Shown: piece after piece, positions 18,057-28,244 of the stretch
Position numbering within the stretch: position 1 is the first letter of the stretch
Layout of the letters: each line of letters begins with the position of its first letter
Made by a program: the position numbers and the translations under genes
Notes under the pieces: generated by a model
Seen by the model: only the letters and a program-made list of their open reading frames with translations
The model's database searches: none
What the model was told of the DNA's origin: nothing
Assembly (NCBI RefSeq): GCF_009765215.1
Contig: NZ_VLNV01000001.1
Location: 1,231,547-1,295,546, forward strand
Direction of reading: 5' to 3'
Length of the DNA: 64,000 bases
Source of the DNA: Lysobacter prati
Lineage (GTDB): Bacteria > Pseudomonadota > Gammaproteobacteria > Xanthomonadales > Xanthomonadaceae

Positions 18057-18614
18057 ATGCGTGGTAGAGACGAAGAATCCGGCGAGTTCCTCAGCCCCAG
18101 CCGCAGCCAGAATCGGCGCGAGGCGCTGGAAGTACTGGCCCTGGGCGAGAAGCTGGTGGCGCTGACCGAGGCGCAGCTGGCCAAGCTGCCGGTGCCCGAC
18201 TCGCTGCTGCCGCACATCCGCGAGTGCAAGCGCATCACCGCCAACATCGCCCACAAGCGCCAGCTGGCGTTCCTGGCCAAGCAGATGCGGCGCGAGGACG
18301 ACGAGGTCCTGAACGCGCTGCGCGATGCGCTCGACGAGGACGGCGAGGCGGCGCGGCGCGAAGTCGCGGCCATGCACCGGGTCGAAGCCTGGCGCGAGCG
18401 CCTGATCGCCGACGGCGATCCGGCCCTGGCGCAGCTGCTCGACGAATACCCGACGGCCGACCGCCAGCGCCTGCGCCAGCTGGTCCGCAACACCATCGAA
18501 GAGCGCAACCGCAACAAGCCGCCACAATCGTTCCGCGAGCTGTATCGCGAACTGCGCGGACTGATTGCGGGCGGTGGCGACGCGAGCGACGACGAGTCCG
18601 ACGACGTCGAGTAA
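18057..18614 (+). CDS. yjgA: Ribosome-associated protein YjgA (DarP, DUF615)
   Basis: A 185-residue charged helical protein from ATG 18057, behind AGGA about 9 bases upstream. A longer in-frame extension exists but runs back through pmbA. The DUF615 pattern is clear: [61 protein letters not shown] and [28 protein letters not shown]. In E. coli it binds late 50S precursors and helps peptidyl-transferase-centre maturation. The arrangement divergent to pmbA is conserved across Proteobacteria. Confidence 0.93.
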   Translation: MRGRDEESGEFLSPSRSQNRREALEVLALGEKLVALTEAQLAKLPVPDSLLPHIRECKRITANIAHKRQLAFLAKQMRREDDEVLNALRDALDEDGEAARREVAAMHRVEAWRERLIADGDPALAQLLDEYPTADRQRLRQLVRNTIEERNRNKPPQSFRELYRELRGLIAGGGDASDDESDDVE

Positions 18615-18630
18615 TCGCGCCACCCTTTCA

Positions 18631-18744
18631 CCGTTCGCCCTGAGCGTAGCGGCGCAGCCGCGAAGTCGAAGGGTCGGCGGGGCAGCGGTGCGTGGCCAGT
18701 GCTCATGCCCTTCGACTTCGCTGCGCTACGCTCAGGGCGAACGG
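18631..18744. repeat. Inverted pair of GTTCGCCCTGAGCGTAG repeats
   Basis: The left arm (18631-18673) and right arm (18708-18744) are the same family as at 8058-8176 and are reverse complements over about 37 bases. The left inner stem is CGGC-GCA-GCCG; the right arm has a shortened inner stem. They lie between the convergent yjgA and tldD genes. Confidence 0.82.
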
Positions 18745-18755
18745 CTGGGTGCTCA

Positions 18756-20198
18756 TCACGCCTGCGTGCCACCTACCGTGAGCTGGTCGATCAGCAGCGA
18801 CGGCTGGCCGACACCGACCGGAACGCTCTGGCCGTCCTTGCCACACACGCCCACGCCTTCGTCGAGGGCCAGGTCGTGGCCGATCATCTTCACCCGCTGC
18901 ATCGTTTCCGGGCCGTTGCCGATCAGCGTGGCGCCCTTCACCGGCGCGGTGATCTTGCCGTCTTCGATCAGGTACGCCTCGGTCGCCGAGAACACGTACT
19001 TGCCGCTGGTGATGTCGACCTGGCCGCCGCCGAAGTTGACCGCGTACAGGCCCTTCTTCACCGAGCGGATCATCTCTTCCGGATCGTGCTGGCCGGCCAG
19101 CATGTAGGTGTTGGTCATGCGTGGCATCGGCAGGTGCGCGAACGATTCGCGACGGCCGTTGCCAGTCGGTGCCATGCCCATCAGGCGCGCGTTGAGCGTG
19201 TCCTGCATGTAACCGACCAGGACGCCGTCCTCGATCAGCGTGGTGCAGTGGGTCGGCGTGCCTTCGTCATCGACGTTGAGTGAACCGCGCCGGCCCGGCA
19301 GCGTGCCGTCGTCGACGATGGTGACGCCCGGCGACGCGACGCGTTGGCCCATGCGGCCGGCGTAGGTCGAGGTGCCCTTGCGGTTGAAGTCGCCTTCCAG
19401 GCCGTGGCCGACGGCTTCGTGCAGCAGCACGCCGGGCCAGCCACTGCCGAGCACCACCGGCATGATGCCGGCCGGCGCATCGATCGCATCCAGGTTCACC
19501 AGCGCCTGCCGCAGCGCTTCGCGTGCAAGCTGCTCGGGCTTGTCGCCGTCGAGCAGTTCGGCGTAGCTGTAGCGGCCGCCACCACCGGCGTAGCCGCTTT
19601 CGCGACGGCCCTTGTGCTCGACGATCACCTGCACGTTGAGGCGCACCAGCGGGCGTACGTCGGCCGCGAGCACACCGTCGCTGCGCGCCACCAGGATCGT
19701 GTCGACGCCGCCGGACAGGCTCACCATCACCTGCTGCACGCGCGGGTCGGCGGCACGCAGCATGCGGTCGACGCGACGCAGCGCTTCGACCTTGGCTTCG
19801 TTGGCGTAACCGTCGATCGGGTCTTCGGGTGCGTAGAGTTCGCGGCCACCGCCTCGCACCAGCGCATGCGGGGACTGCGTGGACCCGTCGCGCGCGATGG
19901 CACGCGCCGATTTCGACGCAGCCAGCAACGCCTGCGTGTTGATTTCGTCGGAGTAGGCGAAACCGGTCTTCTCACCGCTGATCGCGCGCACCCCCACGCC
20001 CTGCTCGATCGAATGCGCACCGTCCTTGACGATGCCGTCCTCGACCGTCCAGCTCTCGCGACGGGCATGCTGGAAATACAGGTCGCCAAAATCCACGCCC
20101 GGCCCGAGCAGGGTGCCGAACGTGCGTTCAAGGCCGCCGGCATCGAGCCCGGCGGGCAGCAGCAGGCGGGTTTCGGCGATCTGGATGGGCAGGGTCAT
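18756..20198 (-). CDS. tldD: Metalloprotease TldD
   Basis: A 480-residue zinc metalloprotease subunit. The zinc site HEAVGH is at residues 260-265, with [41 protein letters not shown] and [22 protein letters not shown] as further family blocks; [15 protein letters not shown] near the end is conserved. It pairs with PmbA (TldE) to form a proteolytic chamber that takes short unfolded peptides. It is cytoplasmic. It follows yhdP at 129 bases on the same strand, the common gammaproteobacterial order. Confidence 0.96.
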   Translation of the reverse strand: MTLPIQIAETRLLLPAGLDAGGLERTFGTLLGPGVDFGDLYFQHARRESWTVEDGIVKDGAHSIEQGVGVRAISGEKTGFAYSDEINTQALLAASKSARAIARDGSTQSPHALVRGGGRELYAPEDPIDGYANEAKVEALRRVDRMLRAADPRVQQVMVSLSGGVDTILVARSDGVLAADVRPLVRLNVQVIVEHKGRRESGYAGGGGRYSYAELLDGDKPEQLAREALRQALVNLDAIDAPAGIMPVVLGSGWPGVLLHEAVGHGLEGDFNRKGTSTYAGRMGQRVASPGVTIVDDGTLPGRRGSLNVDDEGTPTHCTTLIEDGVLVGYMQDTLNARLMGMAPTGNGRRESFAHLPMPRMTNTYMLAGQHDPEEMIRSVKKGLYAVNFGGGQVDITSGKYVFSATEAYLIEDGKITAPVKGATLIGNGPETMQRVKMIGHDLALDEGVGVCGKDGQSVPVGVGQPSLLIDQLTVGGTQA

Positions 20199-20327
20199 CG
20201 GGTCGGGGGCTCTGGAATCTGGGGCTTTGGGGACGTTATACGCTGGACTAGATGCGGGCGAAGTGGCCGGCTTCCAAGTCGGGAACCAGGGAGAGCCCCA
20301 TGGGAGAGGCTCAAGCCCTCCACCACC

Positions 20328-23300
20328 TCAACGCGCGGGCGGCACCGTGGTCTGGGCCCTGCCCTGTTCGCTGCCGACCACTTCGACCTTGGGCTCTTTC
20401 CACGGCCCGGTCACGCGATAGGTGCGCGAGGCCATCTGGCCCAGCGGCTTCTGCAGCACCGCATTGGCGGCGGCGCCGATCGCAGCGCCGACCGGGCCTG
20501 CGGCAATCGCGCCGGCCACGGTCAACAGGTTGCCCGCCTTGGGTCGAACTTCGATGGTCTGGTCGAAGCTCTGCGCACGCAGGTTGGCGCTGCCGCTGAT
20601 GCTGATCTGCGCGGCCGGGCCGTCGATGGAAATGGCGTCGCTATGGGCGTTGCCGCCGCTGAAGCGCACCTTGCCTCCAGCGCGGTTGAAGGCGAAGCCC
20701 TTGGAGAAGAAGTCGCGGAAATCCAGCATCAACCGGCGCGGCAGCTGCGCCAGGCTGAGCAGCCCCAGGACGCGGCCCGCACCGGGCTCGACTTCGAGCA
20801 GGCGCCCGTCACGGATGTCGGCGTCCAGCGAGCCTTCCAGCGTCGCCAGGTTGAAATCGCCAGGCGTGCCATTCCACCCGGCGGCGAAGTGCATCGTGCC
20901 GACACCGCCGGCGAGCTGCTGGCTCATGCCGAAGCCGCCCAGCAGGGCGCCAAAATCCTTGCTGTCGATCTTCACGTCCATCTGCGTGCGCGCGGCGACA
21001 CCGCGCCCGCTCCAGTCGCCGCTGACATCGAGGTTCTGGCCGGGGCTGCGCATGCGCAGCTGCTCGAAGCGCATGCCGTTGCCGGTCGGGCGCGTGCGCA
21101 GGTTGGCCTCGCCAAGGTGCGCGTCGGCGACGCGCAGCTCGGCGATGTCGATGGTCAGTGGCGGAATCTTGGCCGGATTGAAGCCGTCATTGCCGGCTGC
21201 GACCGGTGTGGTCGTGGCAATTGCGGGCGTCGTAACGGCGACCGGTTTTGGCGCACGCCAGTACACGCGTTCGAAGCGTCCCGCGATCGGCGCGCCATCG
21301 CCCGCCGGAATCAGCACCGCACCCTGCAGCGCCGCGCCTTCGACCTGCACCGCGGTGGCGCCCTGTGCCGCCGGCACCACCACCAGGTGGGTGTCGGCAA
21401 ACGCACCGCCGACCAGGTTGAGGCGTTGCGCGGTCACGTCGATGCGCTGCAGCGCGAGTCCGCCGCCACTGCCGCCGTACATCATCGCCACCCAGTCGAT
21501 GGCATCGAGCACCGGCGCCTGTCCCGTGGCCACCAGGCCTTGTGCGGGAGGCGCTTCGTCGACGCGCGTGCTGCCCAGGGCGATGCGTACGCCGGTTTGC
21601 GACTTTCCGGGAGCGACTTCGCGGCTGCGCGCGCGCACGGCGATCAGGTTGCCCAGGCTGACGCGGATGTCATCGCTGCCCATGGGCAGCGGCGCATCGA
21701 TCGTCGCTGCCAGCGCATCGCCGGCGGGCTTGCGCAGCGGTGCCGGCAGGTTGAGCGCGGTGCCGACGAGGTCGGAACGCAGTTGCAATGTCGTTGGCGC
21801 GGCGCGCCCCTTCGCCGCCTTGGCAATGCCGATGCCCACCGTCCAGCGCGAACGCCCGTCGACGTACGGCTTGAGCCAGGCCATCTCCGCTGCGCGATCC
21901 AGCAGGCTGGCGATGGTCATGTCGGCATCGAGCCCGGCCTCGAACACGTGCGTCTTGTCACTGACGAATGCGTCGCCCGCAAGCAGGGTCAGGCGCCCGG
22001 GCTGGCCGTCGTGGCGCACGCGCAGGTCCTTCGCGCCGAAGCCGCCGCTCGCGTACTCGGCGCGGCCATTGACCTCGTCGAAGGCCAGCTTCCAGCGCGG
22101 GTCGGCGAGCTTGGCGTCCTTGAGCTCGACAGTACCGCCGATCACCGTTTTGGCATCCGGCACCAGCGGCATCTTCATGTCGAAGCCGACCCGCGCCGCG
22201 CCGCTGGCAACCACGTTGTTCAACGTATCGGCATGGTCCTGTTGCAACGGGCTGTTGCGCAGCAGCTCTACCAGTTTGGCGGCATCAGCGCCACCCTGCG
22301 CATTGACCGTGAGCGCGCCACCGCCGTAGTGGTCGATGCCGGCGTGCACCTGGTCGATTTCCACACCGGCCAGTTTGCCGCGACCCTCGACCGTGAAACC
22401 GTCGGCGATGAAGGCGAGATTGGCATTGAGACCTTCCACCGCCGGCCAGCCGGGCTGGAACTTGACCACGGCATCTTCAAGTTGCGCCACGGCCTCGAAG
22501 CGGCCGTTACGGTCGCGGAACGGCCAGTCGTCCAGGTCGCCAGACACCACCGCGTGGCCGTTGCGCAGCTGACCACCGAGCAGTGCCGAGTCGAGCCAGC
22601 CGATCAGGCGCGGCGACATCTTGTGGTGGATCCAGAAGCCCTTGGCGACCGGCACCTGGGTCGGGTCGATGTCGGCGGCGATGTCGATCCAGGGGCGCGA
22701 ACCATCGCCCTGCCACCACAATCCACCACGCGCATTCACACCAAAGCCATCGCCCTTGATCGCAAGCGCCGGCGTGCCGATGCGCCAGCCGGCGCCCTCG
22801 CGCCAGCCGCTGACCAGGCCCTGCAAGGCAACGGTATGTGCAACGCCGAAACCGCGCGGCCAGTCGAACACCATCGGCGACTTCGGGTCGAGCACGAAAC
22901 TGAAGCCATCGGCATCACCGTCGAACTCGCCGGCCAGTCCACCCAGGCCGGGAGCGTTGCCGGCGGCCTTGAATCCGAATGCGGCGATGCGCGCATGCGT
23001 GCGCATCGGCCCGCCACGCACGCCGGCCACTTCGATCCGCTGCAGCGACACCTGCGGCGTGGTGTTGTACAGCCACTGGCGAAGACCGGGGTCGAGGCGA
23101 TCGCTGAGCGCCGCGGCGGCGAGCAGCGGGCCGGCATCGATGCGATCGGCCACCATCGCGTAGCGGGCACCGCCGGCAACGGCCAGGCCGTCGAGCTTCT
23201 GCGCGTGGCCGGCACTGTCGATGCGCAGCTTCGGCGCGTCCGCACGCCAGCCGCCGTCGACCAGGCGCCAGCGTGCGCGCGTCTCGATGCGCGGGAACAA

Positions 23301-24179
23301 CACGCGCGGCACCGAGCCGTTGGCCAGCGCCGCGCCACGCAGCCCGACACGGTCCAGCGCGGCGTCAACGATGACTTCGGTGATGCGGTGGCCGCGCAAC
23401 TGCGCCCATGCTTCCGCGCGTCCCTGCCCGGACTCGCTGCCCACGCCTGCCAGTTGCAACAGCGGCCCCCATGCCGCCAGGTCGGCGCGACGCGTGCCCA
23501 GGTAGGCCCGGCCATCGCCCTGCTTGCGGTCGAAGTCGAATACGGCGTCCAACGGCGACATCGGAGCCCCCGCCACGCCCACGCTCGGCCAGGCGCGCAC
23601 ACCCGCACGCACGCGCGGGCCGTCAACGCGTAGACGCAGGTCGATGCGCGGGATTCGCGCGTCGATCCCCAACTGCGGCGCCATGATTGTCAGCTTGCCG
23701 CCGATCACCTGCAGCTCGCCCAGCCCTTCCAGCGCCGACAGCGGATCGCGTGCAGGCTGTTCCTGGCCTGGCAGGCCGCGCACTTTCCAGCGCGCGTCGT
23801 CGCCGCGCTCCAGGGTCAGGTCGAGGCCGCGCAGGCGAAGTTCCGAGAAGGCATGGCCGGGAAGCAGACCGGCGTAGACCGACACCAGCATCTCGGCGTC
23901 GCCGACGGTGAACGCCTGGTCGCCCGCGCCGACGCGCAGATTGTCCAGTCGCAGCAACGGCCCGCGTCGGGTCCAGTCGGTTTCGACCTTGTCAAACGAC
24001 ACCGGCCGACCGGCACGCTCGGAGAGCCATGCGGCCACCCGTTTCGGGTTGCTCTCGGCCAGCGGCAACAACTGGCTGGCGATGGCCAGCACCAGTGCGA
24101 TCAGCACCAGCACCAGCGCGGTGGTGTAGACCAGGCCGCGACGGGCGATGCGCAGACGGCGGCGCATGGGCGTCGGCAT
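20328..24179 (-). CDS. yhdP: YhdP family AsmA-like lipid-transport protein
   Basis: A 1283-residue protein. ATG 24179, with GGAG 7 bases upstream, is preferred to the adjacent TTG (24182). One N-terminal membrane helix (residues about 17-38, GLVYTTALVLVLIALVLAIASQL) anchors a very long periplasmic beta-rich part of the AsmA/DUF3971 type. The C-terminal AsmA-like motif FNRAGGKVRFSGGNAHSDAISIDGPAAQISISGSANLRAQSFDQTIEVRP is clear. In E. coli, YhdP with TamB and YdbH carries phospholipid to the outer membrane through a long hydrophobic groove. It sits between tldD and rng, as in relatives. Long open frames on the other strand are GC shadows. Confidence 0.93.
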   Translation of the reverse strand: MPTPMRRRLRIARRGLVYTTALVLVLIALVLAIASQLLPLAESNPKRVAAWLSERAGRPVSFDKVETDWTRRGPLLRLDNLRVGAGDQAFTVGDAEMLVSVYAGLLPGHAFSELRLRGLDLTLERGDDARWKVRGLPGQEQPARDPLSALEGLGELQVIGGKLTIMAPQLGIDARIPRIDLRLRVDGPRVRAGVRAWPSVGVAGAPMSPLDAVFDFDRKQGDGRAYLGTRRADLAAWGPLLQLAGVGSESGQGRAEAWAQLRGHRITEVIVDAALDRVGLRGAALANGSVPRVLFPRIETRARWRLVDGGWRADAPKLRIDSAGHAQKLDGLAVAGGARYAMVADRIDAGPLLAAAALSDRLDPGLRQWLYNTTPQVSLQRIEVAGVRGGPMRTHARIAAFGFKAAGNAPGLGGLAGEFDGDADGFSFVLDPKSPMVFDWPRGFGVAHTVALQGLVSGWREGAGWRIGTPALAIKGDGFGVNARGGLWWQGDGSRPWIDIAADIDPTQVPVAKGFWIHHKMSPRLIGWLDSALLGGQLRNGHAVVSGDLDDWPFRDRNGRFEAVAQLEDAVVKFQPGWPAVEGLNANLAFIADGFTVEGRGKLAGVEIDQVHAGIDHYGGGALTVNAQGGADAAKLVELLRNSPLQQDHADTLNNVVASGAARVGFDMKMPLVPDAKTVIGGTVELKDAKLADPRWKLAFDEVNGRAEYASGGFGAKDLRVRHDGQPGRLTLLAGDAFVSDKTHVFEAGLDADMTIASLLDRAAEMAWLKPYVDGRSRWTVGIGIAKAAKGRAAPTTLQLRSDLVGTALNLPAPLRKPAGDALAATIDAPLPMGSDDIRVSLGNLIAVRARSREVAPGKSQTGVRIALGSTRVDEAPPAQGLVATGQAPVLDAIDWVAMMYGGSGGGLALQRIDVTAQRLNLVGGAFADTHLVVVPAAQGATAVQVEGAALQGAVLIPAGDGAPIAGRFERVYWRAPKPVAVTTPAIATTTPVAAGNDGFNPAKIPPLTIDIAELRVADAHLGEANLRTRPTGNGMRFEQLRMRSPGQNLDVSGDWSGRGVAARTQMDVKIDSKDFGALLGGFGMSQQLAGGVGTMHFAAGWNGTPGDFNLATLEGSLDADIRDGRLLEVEPGAGRVLGLLSLAQLPRRLMLDFRDFFSKGFAFNRAGGKVRFSGGNAHSDAISIDGPAAQISISGSANLRAQSFDQTIEVRPKAGNLLTVAGAIAAGPVGAAIGAAANAVLQKPLGQMASRTYRVTGPWKEPKVEVVGSEQGRAQTTVPPAR

Positions 24180-24239
24180 CAAAGCGCTCCGTGCGCGAAT
24201 CGGGTGTTGCCTGTCGTCCCGTCCCGGCCCAGGCGCCTG

Positions 24240-25733
24240 TCAGAGCAGGACAACATCAAACTGCTCCTGCGCATACTGGTCGTCGGCCTGGAAGCGGATC
24301 GACTTGGCAAGGAACTCTTCGAGCTCGGCCACCGCCGCCGACTCCTCGTCGGTGATGCGCGCGACCACCTTCGGCGAGGCGATCACCAGCAACCGTTGCG
24401 CGTCGAACTGGCGCACCTGGCGGACGATGTCGCGGAAAATCTCGTACGTCACCGTTTCCGGCGTCTTCAGCGTGCCGCGTCCGCCACATTCGTGGCAGGG
24501 CTCGGACAGCTGGCGCTCCAGGCTCTCGGTGGTGCGCTTGCGCGTCATCTCGACCAGGCCCAGCGGCGAAAACTCGTACACCGTGGTCTTGGCGTGGTCG
24601 CGCGCCAGCGACTTCTCGAGCTGCCGCAGCACCTGCCGCTTGTGCTCGGAGTCGGTCATGTCGATGAAGTCGATGATGATGATGCCGCCGAGATTGCGCA
24701 GCCGCAGCTGGCGCGCCACCGACTGCGCGGCTTCGAGGTTGGTGCGGTACACCGTTTCCTCGAGGTTGCGCTGACCGAGGAAGGAACCGGTATTGATGTC
24801 GACCGTGGTCATCGCCTCGGTCTGGTCGATCACCAGGTAGCCACCGGACTTGAGCGGCACTTCCTTGTCGAGCGCGCGCTGGATCTCGTCCTCGACGCCG
24901 TACAGGTCGAAGATGGGCCGTGCGCCGGTGTAGTGCTCGATCTTCTCGTCCAGGCCGGGCATGTACTGCGCCGCGAACACGCGCAGGCGTTCGCAGGTTT
25001 CGCGCGAGTCCACGCGCACCTTTTCCACGTCCTTGCGCATCAGGTCGCGAACCGCGCGCAGCGGCAGGTTCAGGTCTTCATACACGCGCTCGCCGACGCG
25101 GGCACTGCGCGAGCGCTCCTCGATCAGGCCCCAGACCCGGCCGAGGTAGGCCACGTCCTCGGCCAGCTGTTCCTCCGGCTGGCCTTCGGCGTTGGTGCGC
25201 ACGATGTAGCCGTGGCTGTCGCTGGACGGCGCCAGCGAGGTGATGTGCGCCTTCAGGCGGGCGCGCTCGGCCTCGTCCTCGATTCGCGCCGACACGCCGA
25301 CCACGCGCGTGCGCGGCAGCAGCACCAGGTAGCGCGAGGGGATGCTGAGCTGGGTGGTCAGTCGCGCGCCCTTGCTGCCGATCGGGTCCTTGACCACCTG
25401 CACGATGATGTCCTGGCCCTCGCGCAGCAGTTCGGCGATCGGACGCGTCGGAGTCGGCGGCAGCGGCGCCTCTTCACCTTCGCTGGCACCTTCGGCGACC
25501 GGCACCGGCTTGATGATGTCGGCCGCGTGCAGGAATGCAGCGCGCTCCAGGCCGATCTCGACGAACGCCGCCTGCATGCCCGGCATCACCCGCTGGACCT
25601 TGCCCTTGTAGATGTTGCCGACGACGCCGCGGCGCCAGCCACGTTCGATGTGCAGTTCCTGGAGCATGCCGTTTTCGACGACGGCAACACGGGTTTCGCG
25701 GGGTGTAACGTTGACCAGTATTTCTTCGGTCAC
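24240..25733 (-). CDS. rng: Ribonuclease G
   Basis: A 497-residue endoribonuclease of the RNase E/G family. It starts at GTG 25733, overlapping the maf stop (GTGA), with GGAG 8 bases upstream. It has an S1-like domain ([34 protein letters not shown]), the DNase-like catalytic part with acidic residues in TVDINTGSF and [11 protein letters not shown], and the zinc-link cysteines in [10 protein letters not shown]. It processes the 5' end of 16S rRNA and starts mRNA decay. There is no C-terminal scaffold domain, so it is RNase G rather than RNase E. Confidence 0.95.
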   Translation of the reverse strand: MTEEILVNVTPRETRVAVVENGMLQELHIERGWRRGVVGNIYKGKVQRVMPGMQAAFVEIGLERAAFLHAADIIKPVPVAEGASEGEEAPLPPTPTRPIAELLREGQDIIVQVVKDPIGSKGARLTTQLSIPSRYLVLLPRTRVVGVSARIEDEAERARLKAHITSLAPSSDSHGYIVRTNAEGQPEEQLAEDVAYLGRVWGLIEERSRSARVGERVYEDLNLPLRAVRDLMRKDVEKVRVDSRETCERLRVFAAQYMPGLDEKIEHYTGARPIFDLYGVEDEIQRALDKEVPLKSGGYLVIDQTEAMTTVDINTGSFLGQRNLEETVYRTNLEAAQSVARQLRLRNLGGIIIIDFIDMTDSEHKRQVLRQLEKSLARDHAKTTVYEFSPLGLVEMTRKRTTESLERQLSEPCHECGGRGTLKTPETVTYEIFRDIVRQVRQFDAQRLLVIASPKVVARITDEESAAVAELEEFLAKSIRFQADDQYAQEQFDVVLL

Positions 25734-26326
25734 TTCAACACTCCGAACTGGCGCAGCAAGGTGGCGGTCTCGTACAACGGCAGTCCCATGACGCCGGAGT
25801 AGCTGCCGGAAAGACGCGTGGTGAATGCCTCGGCCAGCCCCTGGATCGCATACGCGCCTGCGCGCCCGTGCGGCTCGCCGCTGGCAACGTAGTCGTCGAT
25901 CTGCGACGGGCTGAGCTGGGCGAAGGTGACTTCGGAAACCGAGACGGCCTGCGCCTCGCGCGACGGCGAAACCAGCGACACTGCCGAGATCACCTGGTGG
26001 GTCCGTCCGGAGAGTCTGCGCAGCATCGCCGCGGCATCGGCATCGTCTGCCGGCTTGCCGAACACTTCATCGTCGAGCACGACCTCGGTGTCGGAGCCGA
26101 GCACGACCGCGGTCGGGTTGCCGACCACCTGGAGCAGACCGGCCCCGGCCTTCTCGCGGGCGACCCGGCGCACGTAGGATTCGGCCGGCTCGCCGGGCTG
26201 CGGGTGCTCGGGGATGTCGAGGTCGAGCACGCCGAACTCCAGTCCGGGCTGGCTCGACACGAGCCGGCCCAGCAATTCGTGCCGGCGCGGGGATTTGGAG
26301 GCGAGGTAAAGCATCGGCGAAAGCAT
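25730..26326 (-). CDS. maf: Maf family nucleotide pyrophosphatase (dTTP/UTP type)
   Basis: About 198 residues from ATG 26326. An ATG at 26314 ([15 protein letters not shown]) is an equally good start, and an in-frame upstream extension is unlikely. The [12 protein letters not shown] phosphate-binding loop, [16 protein letters not shown] with the catalytic aspartate, [12 protein letters not shown] and [15 protein letters not shown] mark the YhdE-like Maf branch, which removes non-canonical and excess dTTP/UTP. The gene overlaps rng by 4 bases, so translation is probably coupled. Next upstream in relatives is rlmH; here three plus-strand genes intervene. Confidence 0.92.
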   Translation of the reverse strand: MLSPMLYLASKSPRRHELLGRLVSSQPGLEFGVLDLDIPEHPQPGEPAESYVRRVAREKAGAGLLQVVGNPTAVVLGSDTEVVLDDEVFGKPADDADAAAMLRRLSGRTHQVISAVSLVSPSREAQAVSVSEVTFAQLSPSQIDDYVASGEPHGRAGAYAIQGLAEAFTTRLSGSYSGVMGLPLYETATLLRQFGVLK

Positions 26327-26436
26327 AACCCGCGCTGACTGCGCGGCAGCGCGCGCGACGTCACTCAACCCCGACCGGGCTCACGAATCGTTCACTGCAC
26401 CATCCAGACCCTACCCCCAACCTCAAGGAGTTGTTC

Positions 26437-27186
26437 ATGCATCTGACGTCTTCCCGCCTGACCCTGCGCCCGCTCGTGCTGGCCGCCGCCCTCGCCTTTG
26501 GAGCATTCCCCGTCGTGAGTCCCGCCCAGACCACCCCGTACGTTGCAACCGACGGCACCCTGCTGTCGGTGTCGGCCCAGGCCGAGGCCCGCCGCGCGCC
26601 GGACATCGCCACCCTCTCCACCGGCGTGGTGACCCAGGCCGCCGACGCCAATTCCGCCATGCGCGCCAATGCCGAGCAGATGACCAAGGTGGTCGCGGCG
26701 ATCAAGGCCGCGGGGATCGCGGAGCGCGACATCCAGACCAGCGGCGTCAACCTCAACCCGCAGTACAAGTACGGCGACAACCAGCCGCCGACCATCACCG
26801 GCTACCAGGCGCAGAACACGGTCAACATCACCGTCCGTGACATCGCCAAACTCGGAAAGATCATGGATGCGCTGGCCGCCACCGGTGCCAACCAGATCAA
26901 TGGCCCGACCTTCGACATCGACGACGCGAAGAAGGGCGAGGCCTATGACGAGGCGCGCCGTGCGGCGGTCGAAAAGGCGCAGACACGCGCGCAGATGTAC
27001 GCCAAGACCCTGGGCCTGAAGGTCCGCCGCATTGTCAGCATCAGCGAGGGTGGCAGCTTCGCGCCGCCGCGGCCGATGCCGATGATGGCCATGGCGCGCA
27101 GCAAGGAAGCCTTCGACACGCCGATCGCAGCGGGAGAGAACACGCTGTCGGTCAACCTGGATATCGTTTTCGAACTGGGGAACTGA
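26437..27186 (+). CDS. Exported SIMPL (DUF541) domain protein
   Basis: A 249-residue protein. ATG 26437 has AGGAG six bases before it. The signal peptide is residues about 1-30 (LRPLVLAAALAFGAFPVVSPAQ, cleavage after A). The rest is the SIMPL domain: LLSVSAQAEARRAPDIATLSTGVVTQA, IQTSGVNLNPQYKYGDNQPPTITGYQAQNTVNITVRDIAKLGKIMDAL and YDEARRAAVEKAQTRAQMYAKTLGLKV. Members include BP26 of Brucella, which forms channel-like rings in the periplasm; the function in general is unknown. It is divergent from maf and is followed by a small ORF 4 bases later. Confidence 0.9.
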   Translation: MHLTSSRLTLRPLVLAAALAFGAFPVVSPAQTTPYVATDGTLLSVSAQAEARRAPDIATLSTGVVTQAADANSAMRANAEQMTKVVAAIKAAGIAERDIQTSGVNLNPQYKYGDNQPPTITGYQAQNTVNITVRDIAKLGKIMDALAATGANQINGPTFDIDDAKKGEAYDEARRAAVEKAQTRAQMYAKTLGLKVRRIVSISEGGSFAPPRPMPMMAMARSKEAFDTPIAAGENTLSVNLDIVFELGN

Positions 27187-27190
27187 TCCC

Positions 27191-27370
27191 ATGACCCGCT
27201 CCGGCAAGACCACCCCGCCCGCTTCCGATCCCCGCCCCGGCCAAAATCCGGGTTACCCCGAGCCAAAGCCGCGCGACCGCGAGGATGCGCAACAGCCGCA
27301 TCCCGAGCGCAAACCGGATCCGGACGAAGGCGGGCTGGGCCGGGAGCCGGAGAAAATGCCGGAGCGGTGA
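27191..27370 (+). CDS. Small proline-rich, highly charged protein (59 aa)
   Basis: An ATG at 27191, 4 bases after the SIMPL gene stop and 8 bases after GGGGAA, opens a 59-residue frame ending with TGA at 27368-27370. The product has no hydrophobic part and is dominated by Pro, Glu, Asp, Arg and Lys (for example NPGYPEPKPRDREDAQQPHP), so it is probably disordered. A strong intrinsic terminator begins 18 bases after the stop, which supports a two-gene unit with the SIMPL gene. Function is unknown. Its small size makes a non-coding reading possible, but start, spacing and stop all fit. Confidence 0.55.
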   Translation: MTRSGKTTPPASDPRPGQNPGYPEPKPRDREDAQQPHPERKPDPDEGGLGREPEKMPER

Positions 27371-27388
27371 TTGCCTCAACGCTGCACA

Positions 27389-27424
27389 CATCAGGCCCGC
27401 CCAGTGCGGGCCTGATGTTTTTTT
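27389..27424 (+). terminator. Strong intrinsic terminator after the SIMPL unit
   Basis: CATCAGGCCCGC and GCGGGCCTGATG form a perfect 12-bp stem with the loop CCAGT, followed at once by seven T residues (27418-27424). Confidence 0.93.
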
Positions 27425-27495
27425 GCCGGTGCTTCAACCCCGTTGCCGACATGGATGCGTTTGCCGCAAGTGCAGACCACACCAGGAGGCACGCC

Positions 27496-28194
27496 ATGTC
27501 GAATGCAATTGCCTTGCGCCACCAGGCAGGCTCGTTTCAGGTTCCCGGCTTCGATAGCAGCCGCATCGATGGCGGCCGCATCGCCGCCAGCGCCAGTGCG
27601 ATCGCAGTCAATGCGGTGGTGGTGATGCTGCTGATGGTGCCGCTGGCCAAGTACTCGCCGCCTGCGCAGGAGGACGTCATCCAGATCGTCGATATCGTCG
27701 CGAGCAAGCCGATCGAGCCACCCCCACCGCGTACGGAAGAGATGGAGATCGAACTCACGCCGCCCAGGCCGGTTCCCGTGCCAACGCAACAGCTGGTGCC
27801 CGCGCAGACGACCGTCACCGAAGCGGTGGTCGATGCCCAGCCGGGTGACGAAGCGCTTCCGCCGGTGGGACCGGGCACGCCGGACGGATCAACGGGCGAG
27901 CCGATGCAACCTGCCAGCGCTTCGGTGCTGCAGGCCTTGTCCGCGCCGGCGCCGGCCTACCCGGGCGAGGCAGTGCGCCAGGGCCTCATGGGAACGGTCG
28001 AGCTGGAGATCCTGGTCGGCATCGACGGCCGCCCGCTGGAGGTGCGCGTGGTGCGCAGCAGCGGCCATCGCGTTCTCGACCAGGCGGCAAGGCGCGCGGT
28101 GCTGTCGCAGTGGACGTTCCAGCCGGCCTTCCGCAACGGCCAGGCGGTGCAGGCGCTGGGACGCGTGCCGATCGAGTTCAAGCTGTCGCGGTGA
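27496..28194 (+). CDS. TonB family protein
   Basis: A 232-residue protein. The start ATG at 27496 has AGGAGG at 27484-27489. One membrane helix (about residues 32-56, ASAIAVNAVVVMLLMVPLAKY) is followed by a proline-rich periplasmic spacer (IEPPPPRTEEMEIELTPPRPVPVP). The C-terminal TonB domain is at about residues 150-232 (SAPAPAYPGEAVRQGLMGTVELEILVGIDGRPLEVRVVRSSGHRVLDQAARRAVLSQWTFQPA). It would carry proton-motive energy to an outer-membrane receptor. No ExbB, ExbD or receptor gene is nearby, so it is an orphan. It is also common for TonB-C proteins of this kind to act as envelope structural proteins. Confidence 0.88.
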   Translation: MSNAIALRHQAGSFQVPGFDSSRIDGGRIAASASAIAVNAVVVMLLMVPLAKYSPPAQEDVIQIVDIVASKPIEPPPPRTEEMEIELTPPRPVPVPTQQLVPAQTTVTEAVVDAQPGDEALPPVGPGTPDGSTGEPMQPASASVLQALSAPAPAYPGEAVRQGLMGTVELEILVGIDGRPLEVRVVRSSGHRVLDQAARRAVLSQWTFQPAFRNGQAVQALGRVPIEFKLSR

Positions 28195-28208
28195 GCGATC
28201 CCGGAATG

Positions 28209-28240
28209 GTCCCGGGCTACAGGCCGAAGTAGCCCGGGAC
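28209..28240. terminator. Bidirectional hairpin between TonB-like gene and rlmH
   Basis: GTCCCGGGCTAC and GTAGCCCGGGAC form a perfect 12-bp stem with an 8-base loop between convergent genes. There is no clear U-run. GTCCCGGGCTAC-type hairpins are also dispersed repeats in related genomes. Confidence 0.6.
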
Positions 28241-28244
28241 GTTG

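Noticed and set aside
19344-23633. A 1429-residue open frame on the plus strand across tldD and yhdP
   Set aside because: It spans two clear opposite-strand genes and the gap between them; composition is typical of antisense reading in GC-rich DNA.
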